Of a stretch of 64,000 nt of DNA, positions 11,510 through 21,945 are shown piece by piece. The translations under genes were made by a program, and so were the position numbers. Where the stretch lies: positions 118,862,501 through 118,926,500 of the forward strand of contig NC_083685.1 of the NCBI RefSeq assembly GCF_033118175.1. The letters are read 5' to 3'. Position 1 is the first letter of the stretch, and each line of letters starts with the position of its first letter. The notes below the pieces were generated by a model. It was not told the origin of the DNA and ran no database searches. It was given only the letters and a program-made list of their open reading frames with translations. This stretch comes from Dama dama. Taxonomy: Eukaryota > Chordata > Mammalia > Artiodactyla > Cervidae.

Positions 11510-13926
11510 GGTCCTGCCGGCCACGGACCTCCGAGGCGGGAAGCGGGCGGGGCGGGGGTGGGGGCGCCCCCAGAGCAACAAGGCTGCCGCCAAGGCGCAG
11601 AGCTGGGCGCCGGGAGCCCCGTGCTTGGAGCCGGTCGGCGAAGCAACCCCCCGGGCGGTGCGCTCAGTTCCTGGCTTCCTCCTCTCCGCCCGAGAGCATG
11701 TCAAGGTTTGGGTCCGGGTGTTCGCGGCTCCCCCGCCTCCTTCCTCGCCGAGGTCGATCCGCCTGGAACGCGGTGTTGCAAAGTCAGGGAGGGAGGGAGA
11801 CCCACTGGAAACCAATCTGATCGGCAGCCCCGGGCAGCAGGAGCGGAAGCCAGATCAGGACATGCCCGTCGGCGGGCGAGGGAGGGGAAAAAAACAAAAA
11901 ACAAAAAACAAACCACGAGGTTTCCAAAAATTACACGGAATACACAAAAGTCACCCTCTCGATCCGCCTCTGAAACCAGATCTTAACCTGGCGACTCCCC
12001 CCCACCCCCTTTTCCGGCCGGTCTGTCCAAGGCGAATGTCACCGAGCACACATTGCAGCCAGAGCCAGAGATGCTGACTTTTCAGACAAAGGCTCGTACG
12101 GCTGTGCTCCCCGGCGGTAAACAAGATTTCCTTCTCTTTTTAGGGCCGGTCGCCGAGGCGCTCCAGGGGCTCGCTGGGTGAGAAAAGGGAAGCCTCCGCC
12201 GCCGCGGCCGCTCGGCTTCTGCGGGGCTGGGGCTCCGGGTTCCTCCGACCTCGGCTCGCGGCTGCGAGGGGCGGGCGGGCGGGCAGGCGGCGGGAGGAAG
12301 CTGGCGCCTTCCGCGCGCGTCCCCTCCCCCGAGTCCGGATCCCCGAGCGCCGTGCGTGCCCGCGAGTTTGCAGCCACCTCGCCGGGGCCGGAGAGTCGGC
12401 GCCGAGCTGCGGTGTGCCTCGGGCCGGGGAGGTGGGTGCGGGAGGAGCGAGCGCAGCTGACATCAGCAGCCGTCGCGGCGGGGAGGGTAGCCCCATCCGG
12501 CCAATGGGGAAATGGCAAAGAATGTGGAGGATTTAAACAAAACAGCATGTCTCTCCCGGGCTGCTGCCAGACGGCGGGGCTGCCCCGGAGAGCGGAGGCC
12601 GGCCGGCGCTGGGGAGGGTCGGAAAAGAGGGGGCTCCCCTCGGCTCCTTGAAACCCTTTGAGTCTTGTTCTCAGATGTACCCCGGGTGCCACGGTGCTTT
12701 GTCCAGCCACTCTGGGTAGCTTCTGGGTCCAAGGTACAGGAGTGTGTCCCTTGACCTTTAGAAATGGTTTTTGTCTTTTTTTAAACAAATGCCCACCCGA
12801 GAGCGTTTTCACTTGGATCCAGTAAACAAGTCCAGCGCTGGAGAGGCAACGGGATTTGGGAGCATGGTTTCCTAACTGGTTTCAGAGCAGGAATGCAGAA
12901 ACTGGAAAGTGCAACGCGGTGAATGAAAATGAAATCCACAAGGAAAGACACACAACCAGGAGGAACGTGAATGGGGACATAGCCTTTTACCTCTCCTGGC
13001 CCTGCTCTGCAGTCTGACTGCAGGCTTCGCAGAGCAGCAAGAATAGGTTTTCCTGTCAGCACTCCCAAGTTCAAAAAGTCACAATGAAATGTCAATGAAA
13101 ATGCCTGGAGTGTTGGTATTTCATCCATATTAAACAGATCCCTCATTTTAACCACAAGAGGCACATTCTTCAGTTACTCAGGAAGCTGCATGTAACTGCT
13201 GAAGTCTGTTTTTCATTTGTCTGGTATTTTTAAGCTTGTTTTTCTGAAAAGTGCTGGATGAAAAATGCATCAGTTGCCTCTTTGCAGAATAACCTGCAAG
13301 CATCATCTTTTCTTGGGAAAGAAAAAAATATTCGTGTTCTAAGATCCTGCAGCTCCTCACAGGGCTTTGGATGGCAATGCAGATGGCCTCCATATTACAG
13401 TATTTAAAATTATGAGCAATAAGTAATTAACCAGTACAACTATGGTGGGCTGTGGCTAAAATCATCCAGATGGCTGAAGAGAATTTCTGTGTGAACATGA
13501 TAACAAAGGCTGATAGAAAAATGACATCCTCTATCCAGCTTATATTCTAGGGAAAAACTATTTTCTAGATAAATGCTTCCCAGTATTGGCTCAGAAAGAT
13601 TCACAGCAACTAATTAAAGCTAAACCAAATTCCTCGAGGTGGAAAAATCTAAATCTGATGCTGTACTGCTGAATAATAACACATGAAAGCCTGCAATACA
13701 CAGAGGAAGCTCAAGCTGTTATTCTTTTTCCTGCTTCTTACTAAAACAAGTGTAGTGGCTTCACTTCTGGCACTTGAAACTCTTCCCGGAGGCAGCTAGG
13801 GGATGTAGTGGCTAGCCACATACGCATAGGCACACAAGACATCAGGATACGTGGACATATTCCTGGCTTCCCAGCCGTTCCTGACATCAATTCTATAAGT
13901 ATTTCACTGATGAATATTATGGCTGA

Positions 13927-14005
13927 AGAATTACTTCTCGAAGTGATTGGCCTCCAACTAATAAAAAAAAAAAAAAAAGGAAAAAAAAAAAAAGAATTAC
14001 TTCTC
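13927..14005 (+). mobile_element. Ultra-short L1 insertion (about 20 bases of L1 plus poly(A)) with 13-base target duplication
   Basis: AGAATTACTTCTC is repeated at 13927-13939 and 13993-14005. Between them lie GTGATTGGCCTCCAACTAATA and two A runs. That short piece matches the last bases of the ruminant L1 3' end seen in reverse at 37636 and 40645. Confidence 0.8.
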
Positions 14006-14009
14006 TGCA

Positions 14010-14380
14010 TCTGTTGTTCAGTGCTCAGCGGTGTCTGACTCTGCGGTGTCCATGGACTGCAGCACACCAGGCTTCCCTGTCCTTCACCATCTCCCGGAGT
14101 TTGCTCAAACTCATATCTATTGAGTCAGTGATGCCATCTAACCATCTCATCCTCTGTCCCCCCGCCCTCCCCCCCCCCCCCCCCACTTCTCCTCCTGCCC
14201 TCAATCTTCCCAGCATCAGGGTCTTTTCCGGTGAGTCGGCTCTTTGCATCAGGTGGCCAAAGTATTGAAGCTTCAGCATCAGCCCTTCCAATGAATACTC
14301 AGGGTTGATTTCCTTTAGGGTTGACTGGTTGGATCGCCTTGCTGTCCAAGGGGCTCTCAGGAGTCTTCTCCAGCACCTGG
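14010..14380 (-). mobile_element. BovB LINE fragment with expanded C run
   Basis: It runs from GTTGTTCAGTGCTCAGCGGT through CACCATCTCCCGGAGTTTGC to GAGTCTTCTCCAGCACC, BovB 3' region in reverse. A 16-base C run (14169-14184) sits where related copies have only CCCCTTCTCC. Confidence 0.85.
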
Positions 14381-15043
14381 CCAACTGTCAATAACCACAG
14401 ATATGCTTCTGCCCTTTCCCTCTCTGCTAAGCTGCCTTCTCCCCCAAACTCTTCCTTTTCACTCAGTTCTCGTGCCTGGTCACATTACCCTTGTTCAAGC
14501 ACAGCTGTAATCCTGCCACCTTCAAAACCTTAGTGACTCTCTGTGGTCTAACTGAGCAAGCTGAAATTTCTTGGCAGGAGGATCAAGGCTCTGAATCTAT
14601 CATTCTTATGGAGCCTCACCATCCTTTTCCAGCCCTACACCACCCAAATGAAAAACATCTCTTGTCTGGAGAAGGGCTCCACTTACCTGGATCCGTCTGC
14701 TCCTGCCACTGCCTTCACAGAAAACCCTCTCCTACCGGCTCCCTGGGGACCCCAGCAGGCAGCAGGGCACTGACAAGGTGTGTTTTTGGAAAGTGACTCT
14801 GATGGCAGTGTGTTGGATGGCTTAGAACAGGATACTAGACAGAGGCCAGAGGTTATTGCATTACTGTAATTCTAAAGCAGACAAATGGAGAGAGTCTGAA
14901 TTAGCGAATGAAGAAGAAAAGATGATGGATTTAAAAGATTCAGTACTGGGAACCGAAGGGTTTTAGCTCCAACGGCGCTTGGGGGAGGGGAGGGCAAAGG
15001 GAGCGCGTATTCATTCATAACTCACTCACACAAAAGGAGGAGG

Positions 15044-15057
15044 GCGCCATCTACTGG
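15044..15057 (-). promoter_or_regulatory. CTCF-type motif
   Basis: The minus strand reads CCAGTAGATGGCGC, matching the CTCF core CCASYAGRKGGCRS at all 14 positions. It lies in unique sequence between the divergent PITPNC1 and PSMD12 promoters. An insulator or loop anchor role is inferred. Confidence 0.6.
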
Positions 15058-15261
15058 TCAGACACCTTGCTTTAAAAAGTTTCAAGCCACCGTCAACAAC
15101 AGTCTGGCGAGAATTGTCTGTCTCAACCAATGGAGTCTGCAAGGTTCATTTCCAAAGAACCTTGAAGGTGTTGCTATCATCACTAAGGATGGTAGCGATG
15201 TTCCATTAACAACGTATACTCTACAGTTTACGGGACCATCACATATTAAAACGTGTGGATG

Positions 15262-15408
15262 GTGACTCCCTGGTGGTGCAGTGGTTAGGACTCTGTGCTC
15301 CCAATACAGGGGATGCAGGTTCCATCCCTGGTCGCGGAACTAGATCCCACATGCTGCAACTAAGACCCAGCACAACCAAATAAAAAAAATTATAATTTTT
15401 TAAAAAAA
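15262..15408 (+). mobile_element. CHR-type tRNA SINE
   Basis: GACTCCCTGGTGGTGCAGTG head, CATCCCTGGTCGCGGAACTA body, A/T-rich tail. Confidence 0.8.
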
Positions 15409-15653
15409 ATTGTGGACGGGGTACAAAGGGCAAAAAGGAACCAAGAATAAAGTTACCAGTGGTGAATGATACTACCAAAAGGAAATGAATGTATGTCTAT
15501 GACAGCGTACAGTCTCAGGCGGTGACACCCTTTGAAGACAACGGATCTCAGATGCGAGATGGGGAGGTGTGCATCTCAGGCATCTGACGAGCTGTTCAAT
15601 CCACTGTCTTCACCAGAATTCTGTTGACTCACACCTCCCAGACATTGAAACCT

Positions 15654-15967
15654 CTTATCAGTTCAGTTCAGTTCAGTAGCTCAGTCGTGTCTGACTCTTT
15701 GTGATCCCATGGACTGCAGCAAGCCAGGCCTCCCTGTCCATCAGCAACTCCCAGAGTGTACTCAGTGTCCATTGAGTCAGTGATGCCATCCAACCATCTC
15801 ATCGTCTGTGGCCCCCTTCTCTTGCCCTTGATTTTTCCCAGCATCCAGGTCTTTTCAAATGAGTCAGTTCTTCAAAGTATTGGCCAAAGTATTGGAGTTT
15901 CAGCTTCAGTATCAGTCCTTCCAATGAGTATTCAGGACTGATTTCCTTTAGTTTCCTTATCAGTTCA
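15654..15967 (-). mobile_element. BovB LINE fragment with 12-base target duplication
   Basis: The reverse BovB 3' end begins with the characteristic GTTCAGTTCAGTTCAG repeat. CTTATCAGTTCA occurs at 15654-15665 and 15956-15967. Confidence 0.85.
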
Positions 15968-16544
15968 TGTGGAAAAAAAAAATGTAGGGTTCTGATCCAC
16001 ATCTATAAATAGGATCTGAAAGAAGAGCATATCAACAGACTTTGTGACTCTTCATGTTTTATTTCAAGAATATCCCTGGTACTTCTAAAGTAAAATGTTG
16101 TGGTTCTTTCTACCTTCCTACTCACTAGATCTAAGGTCTGTGGCTGCTTAAAAGGTCCTATCTCCTAAACAGCCATTCCAGACTCTTTATAGACAACCCT
16201 GGACTATTCATTTTTGTTCTTGTTGGTTTGCCAGGGTAGCCTTTCTGTACAAAATATCATATTCTGTAACTGAAGTGCTTCCCTTGTTCTCCAATTCCCT
16301 AACACGATGATAAGCTTCCTGAGGAGACAGACCACGTCTTGTTGTGTCTTCCAGAAAGTGTAGCCTGGTGTGAGGGATATTGTGGGTACCCAACAGTAGT
16401 CTAGCAGATATGTGTATGAGTTCAGAGTTCTTGACCTTGGCACTACCCACATCTAGTGACCGATCATTCCTTGTGGTGGGCAGCCACTGTAGGACTTAGC
16501 AGCATCCCTGGTCTGTACACGCTGAGTATCAATGGCAACCCCGC

Positions 16545-16582
16545 CCACACACACACACACACACAGACACACACACACACAC
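16545..16582. repeat. (CA)n microsatellite
   Basis: A CA repeat with a single AGAC interruption. Confidence 0.9.
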
Positions 16583-16671
16583 TGCCAAATATGGAGATGG
16601 GTCTGGAGGGGGAAACTCCACCAGTGAACGACTGTCTTAGTGTAATACTCATTGTGCTTGTATGCTTGTGA

Positions 16672-16890
16672 TTGCGCTAAGTCGCTTCAGTCATGTCCGA
16701 CTCTTTGCGACCCCACGGACGGTAGCGTGTCAGGGCCCTCTGTCCATGGGCTTCTCCAAGCAAGAACACTGGAGGGGGTTGCCATGCCCTCCTCCAGGGG
16801 ATCTCCCGACCCAGGGATTGAACTTGCATCTCTCAGGTCTCCTGCATCGGCAGTCAGGTTCTTTACCACTAACGCCACCTGGGAAGCCCT
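16672..16890 (-). mobile_element. Bov-tA SINE
   Basis: Full-length reverse copy ending in CACCTGGGAAGCC. Confidence 0.88.
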
Positions 16891-17199
16891 GTCGTAGTCA
16901 CTAATCTTATCTAAATGTGTAGATACTCCAAAGAAGCTTTTAAAGAGATGGACTTCCAATTTGTTTTAAAGCTAAGGAGAGAAGGAATAGAACAAAACTG
17001 TTACATCATGGTGCGATAAAACTGTCCCCTTCTCATCCCCGTGCTCTGTTTTCTATTAGCAAAGTAGCCCTTGGTAAAGGCCTTGACTTTCACCTTGATA
17101 ATTTGATTAAGGTGATGTCAGCCAAGTTTTTCCATTGTAAAGTGACTAGTTTTTTTCTTTCCGTACTCTATCCTTTGGAAGGTAGTCATTAAGAACAAC

Positions 17200-17400
17200 C
17201 ATGGCACAGTGGTAAAGAATCTGCCTGGGGACGCAAGAGACGCGGGTTCTATCCCTAAGTAGGGAAGATCCCCTGGCAACCCACTCCAGGATTCTTGCCT
17301 GAAAAATCGCATGGACAAAGGAGCCTGGCGGGCTACAGTCCATGGGGTTGCAGAGTCCAACAGGACTGAGCGCTCGTGCGCGCGTGCGCGCACACACACA
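17200..17400 (+). mobile_element. Bov-tA SINE with GC/CA microsatellite tail
   Basis: A sense copy with a damaged head (CACAGTGGTAAAGAATCTGC), ending in a GCGCGTGCGCGCACACACAC simple repeat in place of its tail. Confidence 0.8.
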
Positions 17401-17754
17401 CTCAAGGGAGCAGAGCTAAGCGCTACCTCCTCGAGGGAAGGGTATTGTGGCAACCTGCAAGATGCGTCCTTTGCCCCTCATTTGTGTGTTCATTCAAGTA
17501 TTTATCCATATCCGTGTGGACTCAAGAATATTCCTTACCTTATTTGAGTTATAATTCAATACATTATTTTTGTTGTTCAGACTGTTCCAGCTTTGGCCAT
17601 TGGTAGCTCTTGCAGGATCATTCTTGTGTACTTTTGACATGCTCTCCTCCCCTTTAAGGGCAATTTTTGAAAATCAAAGTTATACTTTGCAATTAATTTT
17701 TGTTTTACTAAACATTATTTAATTCCAGCTAAGGCTATGTCTATATATTCCTCT

Positions 17755-17812
17755 TTATGTGTCTGTGTGTGTGTGTCCCTGTGTGTGTGTGAGTCTGTGT
17801 ATGTGTGTGCGT
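17755..17812. repeat. Degenerate (TG)n repeat
   Basis: TG-rich sequence with several interruptions (GTGTCCCTGTG, GAGTCTG). Confidence 0.7.
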
Positions 17813-18077
17813 TTTAAACACTTGTATGCTGATCTTGTTAGGTCCTAAGCAAATGTTAAATTCATTCTTCATAAAACTACACAAAGCAAGTCCCAGAGCA
17901 ATTCTTATGTGTAGACCCATTTATCAGGCCTCTATTAAATACGGAAAATGCCTTTGATGTGGAATTGCTTATAGCCGTGCAGTAGATGCTCATAAAATAA
18001 AAATTAATTCAGAGTGATGTGGTACAAATTGCTTCACATAGGAAAAAAACCTGGAGGTTCCATGGCCAAACATATGG

Positions 18078-18240
18078 CTTTATCTTATTTATTCGGTTGC
18101 TTTGGTGGTACATGGGCTGTTTTAGTTGTGGCATGTGGGATCTAGTTCCCGGACCAGGGATAGAACCTGGGCGTCCTGCATTGGGAGCATGCAGTCTTAG
18201 CCACTGGACCACCAGGGAAGTCTCCATCTTTTTTTTTTTT
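18078..18240 (-). mobile_element. CHR-type tRNA SINE
   Basis: TGGCATGTGGGATCTAGTTC and CCACTGGACCACCAGGGAAG mark a reverse copy; a T run follows at 18230-18243. Confidence 0.75.
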
Positions 18241-18676
18241 TTTTAATAAATAAGCTAGTAATAAATTTTATGAAGTTTTCATTTTTTATTGCATTACCTG
18301 TTTTTACAGAAGTTGGCAAAACACTGGAATATTTTGAGATGAATTATGAGAGGATCTGTAACCTAAACTCACTGTAGAGAAATTTTAGTGATGAAAGAAG
18401 ATGCTGTCCTTGATCCTTGAGTGTCCTTTAAAAGGAGGTAAATGCAACCATAACTTATGGGAGCTCTCTAATGCCAAAGTATACTTGACCTAGTATCATC
18501 AGATGATGTCAACACAGATCCAGAAATAGGATTTCTTAGCTATGTGGTGCCACAGAGACGTCATGGAATTTGACTTTTTATGGAACATTTTAAATGTCCC
18601 CAGAGAGAAGAAGGAATTGTGGTTGCTATTAAGAGTTTGTAATCATTTATATCAAAACCTCAGTTTAGAAATTGCT

Positions 18677-18818
18677 TAGGTGACTATTGGAGAAGGAAAT
18701 GGCAACCCACTCCAGGATCTTTGCCTGGAGAATTCCATGGACCGAGGAGCATGGCAGGCCACAGTCCATGAGGTCGCAAAGAATCAGACACGACTGAGGG
18801 ACTAAGCATAGGTGACTA
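18677..18818 (+). mobile_element. 5'-truncated Bov-tA SINE with 10-base target duplication
   Basis: The copy starts at GGAGAAGGAAATGGCAACCC, lacking the tRNA head. TAGGTGACTA flanks it at 18677-18686 and 18809-18818. Confidence 0.8.
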
Positions 18819-18991
18819 CAGTGAGCTGAATAATGGCCCCCAAAGATATTAAGTCCTAAGCCCTGGAGCCTGAAAATGGCACCATATTGGAAAAAGGGTC
18901 TTGGCAGGTTTGATTAAGTTAAGGAATTTGAGATGAGACTATCCTGGATTATCTGGGTGTCCCTGAATATAGTCACAACTATCTATATAAG

Positions 18992-19308
18992 ATACTCATA
19001 TTCAGGGTATTTCAGATACTTATATACCCTGAATATTCATTGGAAGGACTGATACTGAAGCTGAAGCTCCAGTACTTTGGCCATCTGACGCGATGAACTG
19101 ACTCACTGGAAAAGACCCTGATTCTGGGAAAGATTGAAGGCAGGAGAAGGGGACGACAGAGGATGAGATGGTTGGATGGCATCACCAACTCAATGGACAT
19201 GAGTTTGAACAAACTCTGGGAGATGGTGAAGGACATGGAAGCCTGGCGTGCTGCAGTCTATGGGGTGGCAAACAGTTGGATACAACTGAGCAACTGAACA
19301 ACAACAAC
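18992..19308 (+). mobile_element. BovB LINE 3' fragment nested in MLT1
   Basis: From about 19026 it is sense BovB 3' end (CATTGGAAGGACTGATACTG to CAACTGAACAACAACAAC). The first 35 bases are filler containing a 13-base inverted repeat. ATCTATATAAG lies on both sides. Confidence 0.85.
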
Positions 19309-19556
19309 ATCTATATAAGAGGGCTTCCCAGGTGGTACTAGTGGTAAGGAATTCGCCTGCCAATGCAGGAGATATAAGAGACTCGGATTTGATCCCTGGA
19401 TTGGGAAGATCCCCTGGAGGAGGGCATGGCAATCCACTCCAGTATTCTTGCCTGAGGAATCCCATGGACTGAGGAGCTTGGTGGGCTATAGTCCATGGGG
19501 TCGAAAAGAGTAGGACACGACTGAAGTGACTTAGCATGCACGCATCTATATAAGAG
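19309..19556 (+). mobile_element. Bov-tA SINE nested in MLT1, 13-base target duplication
   Basis: ATCTATATAAGAG at 19309-19321 and 19544-19556 flanks a full-length sense SINE. The same target occurs once more at 18981, left of the BovB piece. Confidence 0.9.
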
Positions 19557-20001
19557 AAAGGCAGGTAGACATCTGACAAACACAGAGAAGAGGAGAAGGC
19601 AATGTGACCATGGAAGCAGAGATTGGAGAGGTGAGGCCACAAGCCAAGGGATGCCCACAACCACCAGAAGCTGGACGAGGCAAGGAACAGAGCCTCCAGG
19701 GAGAGCATGGTCCTGCCATACCTTGATTTCAACCCACAATGACACTGATTTCAGACTCCAGATTGTGAGAGCATTAGTTGTTTTTGTTTTCAACCACCAA
19801 AGTCATGGTTATTTGTTATAGCAGCAAGAGTAAATGAATACAGTGACTTAGGTAAGCCTTTACTTACCTGATATAACTGCACTTGACAGGAAGTAATTCT
19901 AACCCGGGACCAAGAGATTTACTCAAAAGATAAAACACAGCATATTTTCCTTTGCCAAATGCTTCGCAACAGACTTGAAAATATCAAGTTCTTCCATTGT
20001 C

Positions 20002-20120
20002 TTTTTTTTTTTTTTTGACATAGGACGGCATATGGGATCTCAGTTCCCCGACTAGGTACCAAATCTTCGACCTCTGAAATGGAAGTGTGGAGGACCACAC
20101 TGAACCACTATGGAAGCCCC
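20002..20120 (-). mobile_element. CHR-type tRNA SINE
   Basis: A T run, then GGCATATGGGATCTCAGTTC, and the head-like CACTATGGAAGCCCC. Confidence 0.7.
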
Positions 20121-20154
20121 TCCCATTGCCTTTAAAATAAGCAATTTATAAAAG

Positions 20155-20264
20155 CAAATATTTGGGGAATTCCCCGGTAGTCCAGTGGTTAGGACTGGGT
20201 GCTTTCACTGCCAGGGCCTGAGTTCAATCTGTGGTCAAAAATAAATAAACAAAAACAAATATTT
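20155..20264 (+). mobile_element. CHR-type tRNA SINE with 9-base target duplication
   Basis: The body GGGAATTCCCCGGTAGTCCA to GTGGTCAAAAATAAATAAAC is flanked by CAAATATTT at 20155-20163 and 20256-20264. Confidence 0.75.
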
Positions 20265-20339
20265 TACACACAGGTCAGGAAGTGTTTTATAAACTAAGCC
20301 CCATGACTTTCAATACCATCAATATTTTACTGCCTCCTA

Positions 20340-21316
20340 ACTTCAAATAAAAAAAAAAAAAAAACAGACTGGTTCCAAATAGGAAAAGGAGTACGTCAAG
20401 GGTGTATATTGTCACCCTGCTTATTTAACTTATATGCAGAGTAGTACATCATGAGAAACGCTGGGCTGGAAGAAGCACAAGCTGGAATCAAGATTGCTGG
20501 GAGAAATATCAATAACCTCAGATATGCAGATGACACCACCCTTATGGCAGAAAGTGAAGAGGAACGAAAAAGCCTCTTGATGAAAGTGAAAGAGGACAGT
20601 GAAAAAGTTGGCTTAAAGCTCAACGTTCAGAAAACTAAGATCATGGCATCTGGTCCCGTCACTTCATGGGAAATAGATGGGGAGACAGTGGAAACAGTGT
20701 CAGACTTTATTTTTGCGGGCTCCAAAATCACTGCAGATGGTGGTTGCAGCCATGAAATTTAAAGACGCTTACTCCTTGGAAGGAAAGTTATGCCCAACCT
20801 AGACAGCATATTAAAAAGCAGAGACATTACTTTGCCAACAAAGGTCCGTCTAGTTGAGGCTATGGTTTTTCCAGTGGTCATGTATGGATGTGAGAGTTGG
20901 ACTGTGAAGAAAGCTGAGCACCAAAAAATTGATGCTTTTGAACTCTGGTGTTGGAGAAGACTCTTGAGAGTCCCTTGGACTGCAAGGAGATCCAACCAGT
21001 CCATCCTAAAGGAGATCAGTCCTGGGTGTTCATTGGAAGGACTGATGCTGAAACTGAAACTCCAATACTTTGGTCACCTGATGTGAAGAACTGACTCATT
21101 AGAAAAGACCCTGATGCTGGAAGGGATTGGAGGCAGGAGGAGAAGGGGACGACAGAGGATGAGATGGCTGGATGGCATTACAGACTCAATGGGCATGAGT
21201 TTGAGTAAACTCTGGGAGTTGGTGATGGACAGGGAGGCCTGGCGTGCTGTGATTCATGGGGTTGCAAAGAGTCGGACACGACTGAGCGACTGAACTGAAC
21301 TGACTGCACTTCAAAT
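20340..21316 (+). mobile_element. BovB (RTE) LINE, 5'-truncated, with dead reverse transcriptase remnant
   Basis: A sense BovB of about 940 bases (20364-21307), preceded by an A run and flanked by ACTTCAAAT (20340-20348, 21308-21316). It encodes the last part of the reverse transcriptase, including the YADD catalytic box (RYADDTTLM, about 20521-20547), and the C-terminal region (KVRLVEAMVFPVVMYGCESW). The frame is broken: a 3-base duplication before TACATCATG gives an in-frame TAG, and a TAA follows HEI at 20760. BovB is a family known for horizontal transfer between reptiles and ruminants. This copy is inactive. Confidence 0.93.
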
Positions 21317-21802
21317 CTCTAGCCCTAATGACTCCCTTTTAATTTGACACTTGAATATCCATTTGCCTTCTCATCATTGTCACTTGGATATCCAACAGGC
21401 ACCTCAAACGTAACATATCCAAAAGTGAAGCCTGTCCTTTTTTCTCTGACTTGCTTGTCTGCTCCATCTTGGTAAGTGGCAACTCCATCCTTTCAGAGCT
21501 TGATGTAGACATGCTTCACCCTCCCCCCAACAACCAACCACAAATGCTACCTTGGCTGTGTTTTCAGATTATATCCAGGATCAAGCCACTTCTTACCACT
21601 TCTACTGCCTCCACCCTCATTTTTCTCCCAAATTATTGCTGAACCTTTCTAACTAGTCCCCCAGCTTCTGCCCAACAGAAGACAGCTTCTGCCCCACAGG
21701 AACAGAGTGATTCTTTAATTATACTATGTAAATCAACACTTGCCATTCTGTTGCCCCAAACTCCATTGGCTCCCCATCTTACACAAATTAAAAACCAAAT
21801 CC

Positions 21803-21945
21803 TGAGACTTCCCCAGCAGTCTGGTGGTTAAGACTCTGTCTTCCAGTGCAGGGGGCACGAATTCGATCCCTGGTTGGGGAACTAAGGCCCCACATGCTGC
21901 TAGGTGTGGCCAAAAAAATGAGAAACAAAACAACAACAACAAAAC
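21803..21945 (+). mobile_element. CHR-type tRNA SINE
   Basis: GACTTCCCCAGCAGTCTGG head, GATCCCTGGTTGGGGAACTA body, A/C-rich tail with AACAACAACAAC. Confidence 0.8.

Larger units (their letters stand above)
10540..12660 (-). promoter_or_regulatory. PITPNC1: PITPNC1 CpG island and promoter/5' UTR region
   Basis: Base composition changes abruptly to very GC- and CpG-rich sequence around PITPNC1 exon 1, with no repeats inside. A CCAAT box lies in inverted form near 12500 (CCGGCCAATGGGG on the plus strand), upstream of the gene on the minus strand, so transcription probably starts between there and 11510. I see no TATA box. The part below 11461 is the start of intron 1 and includes a G-rich run at about 10665-10701. 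Exact start sites cannot be read from sequence. Confidence 0.75.
18828..19842 (+). mobile_element. MLT1 LTR (ERVL-MaLR) carrying two nested insertions
   Basis: It begins GAGCTGAATAATGGCCCCC and resumes after the insertions with GACCATGGAAGCAGAGATTG and GAGGCCACAAGCCAAGG, ending AGCAGCAAGAGTAAATGAAT. This is the MLT1 consensus order. A BovB piece (18992-19308) and a Bov-tA (about 19321-19543) interrupt it. Confidence 0.85.

Noticed and set aside
11148..12077. 309-codon plus-strand open frame and overlapping frames of 200 or more codons
   Set aside because: They lie antisense to PITPNC1 exon 1 in a CpG island, where GC-rich sequence leaves all frames open. No domain is recognisable.
16204..16452. 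80-codon minus-strand frame with protein-like composition (LSPQEAYHRVRELENKG)
   Set aside because: An overlapping frame of equal length reads as well, the DNA resembles an old L2/MIR 3' region, and I cannot match it to any family.
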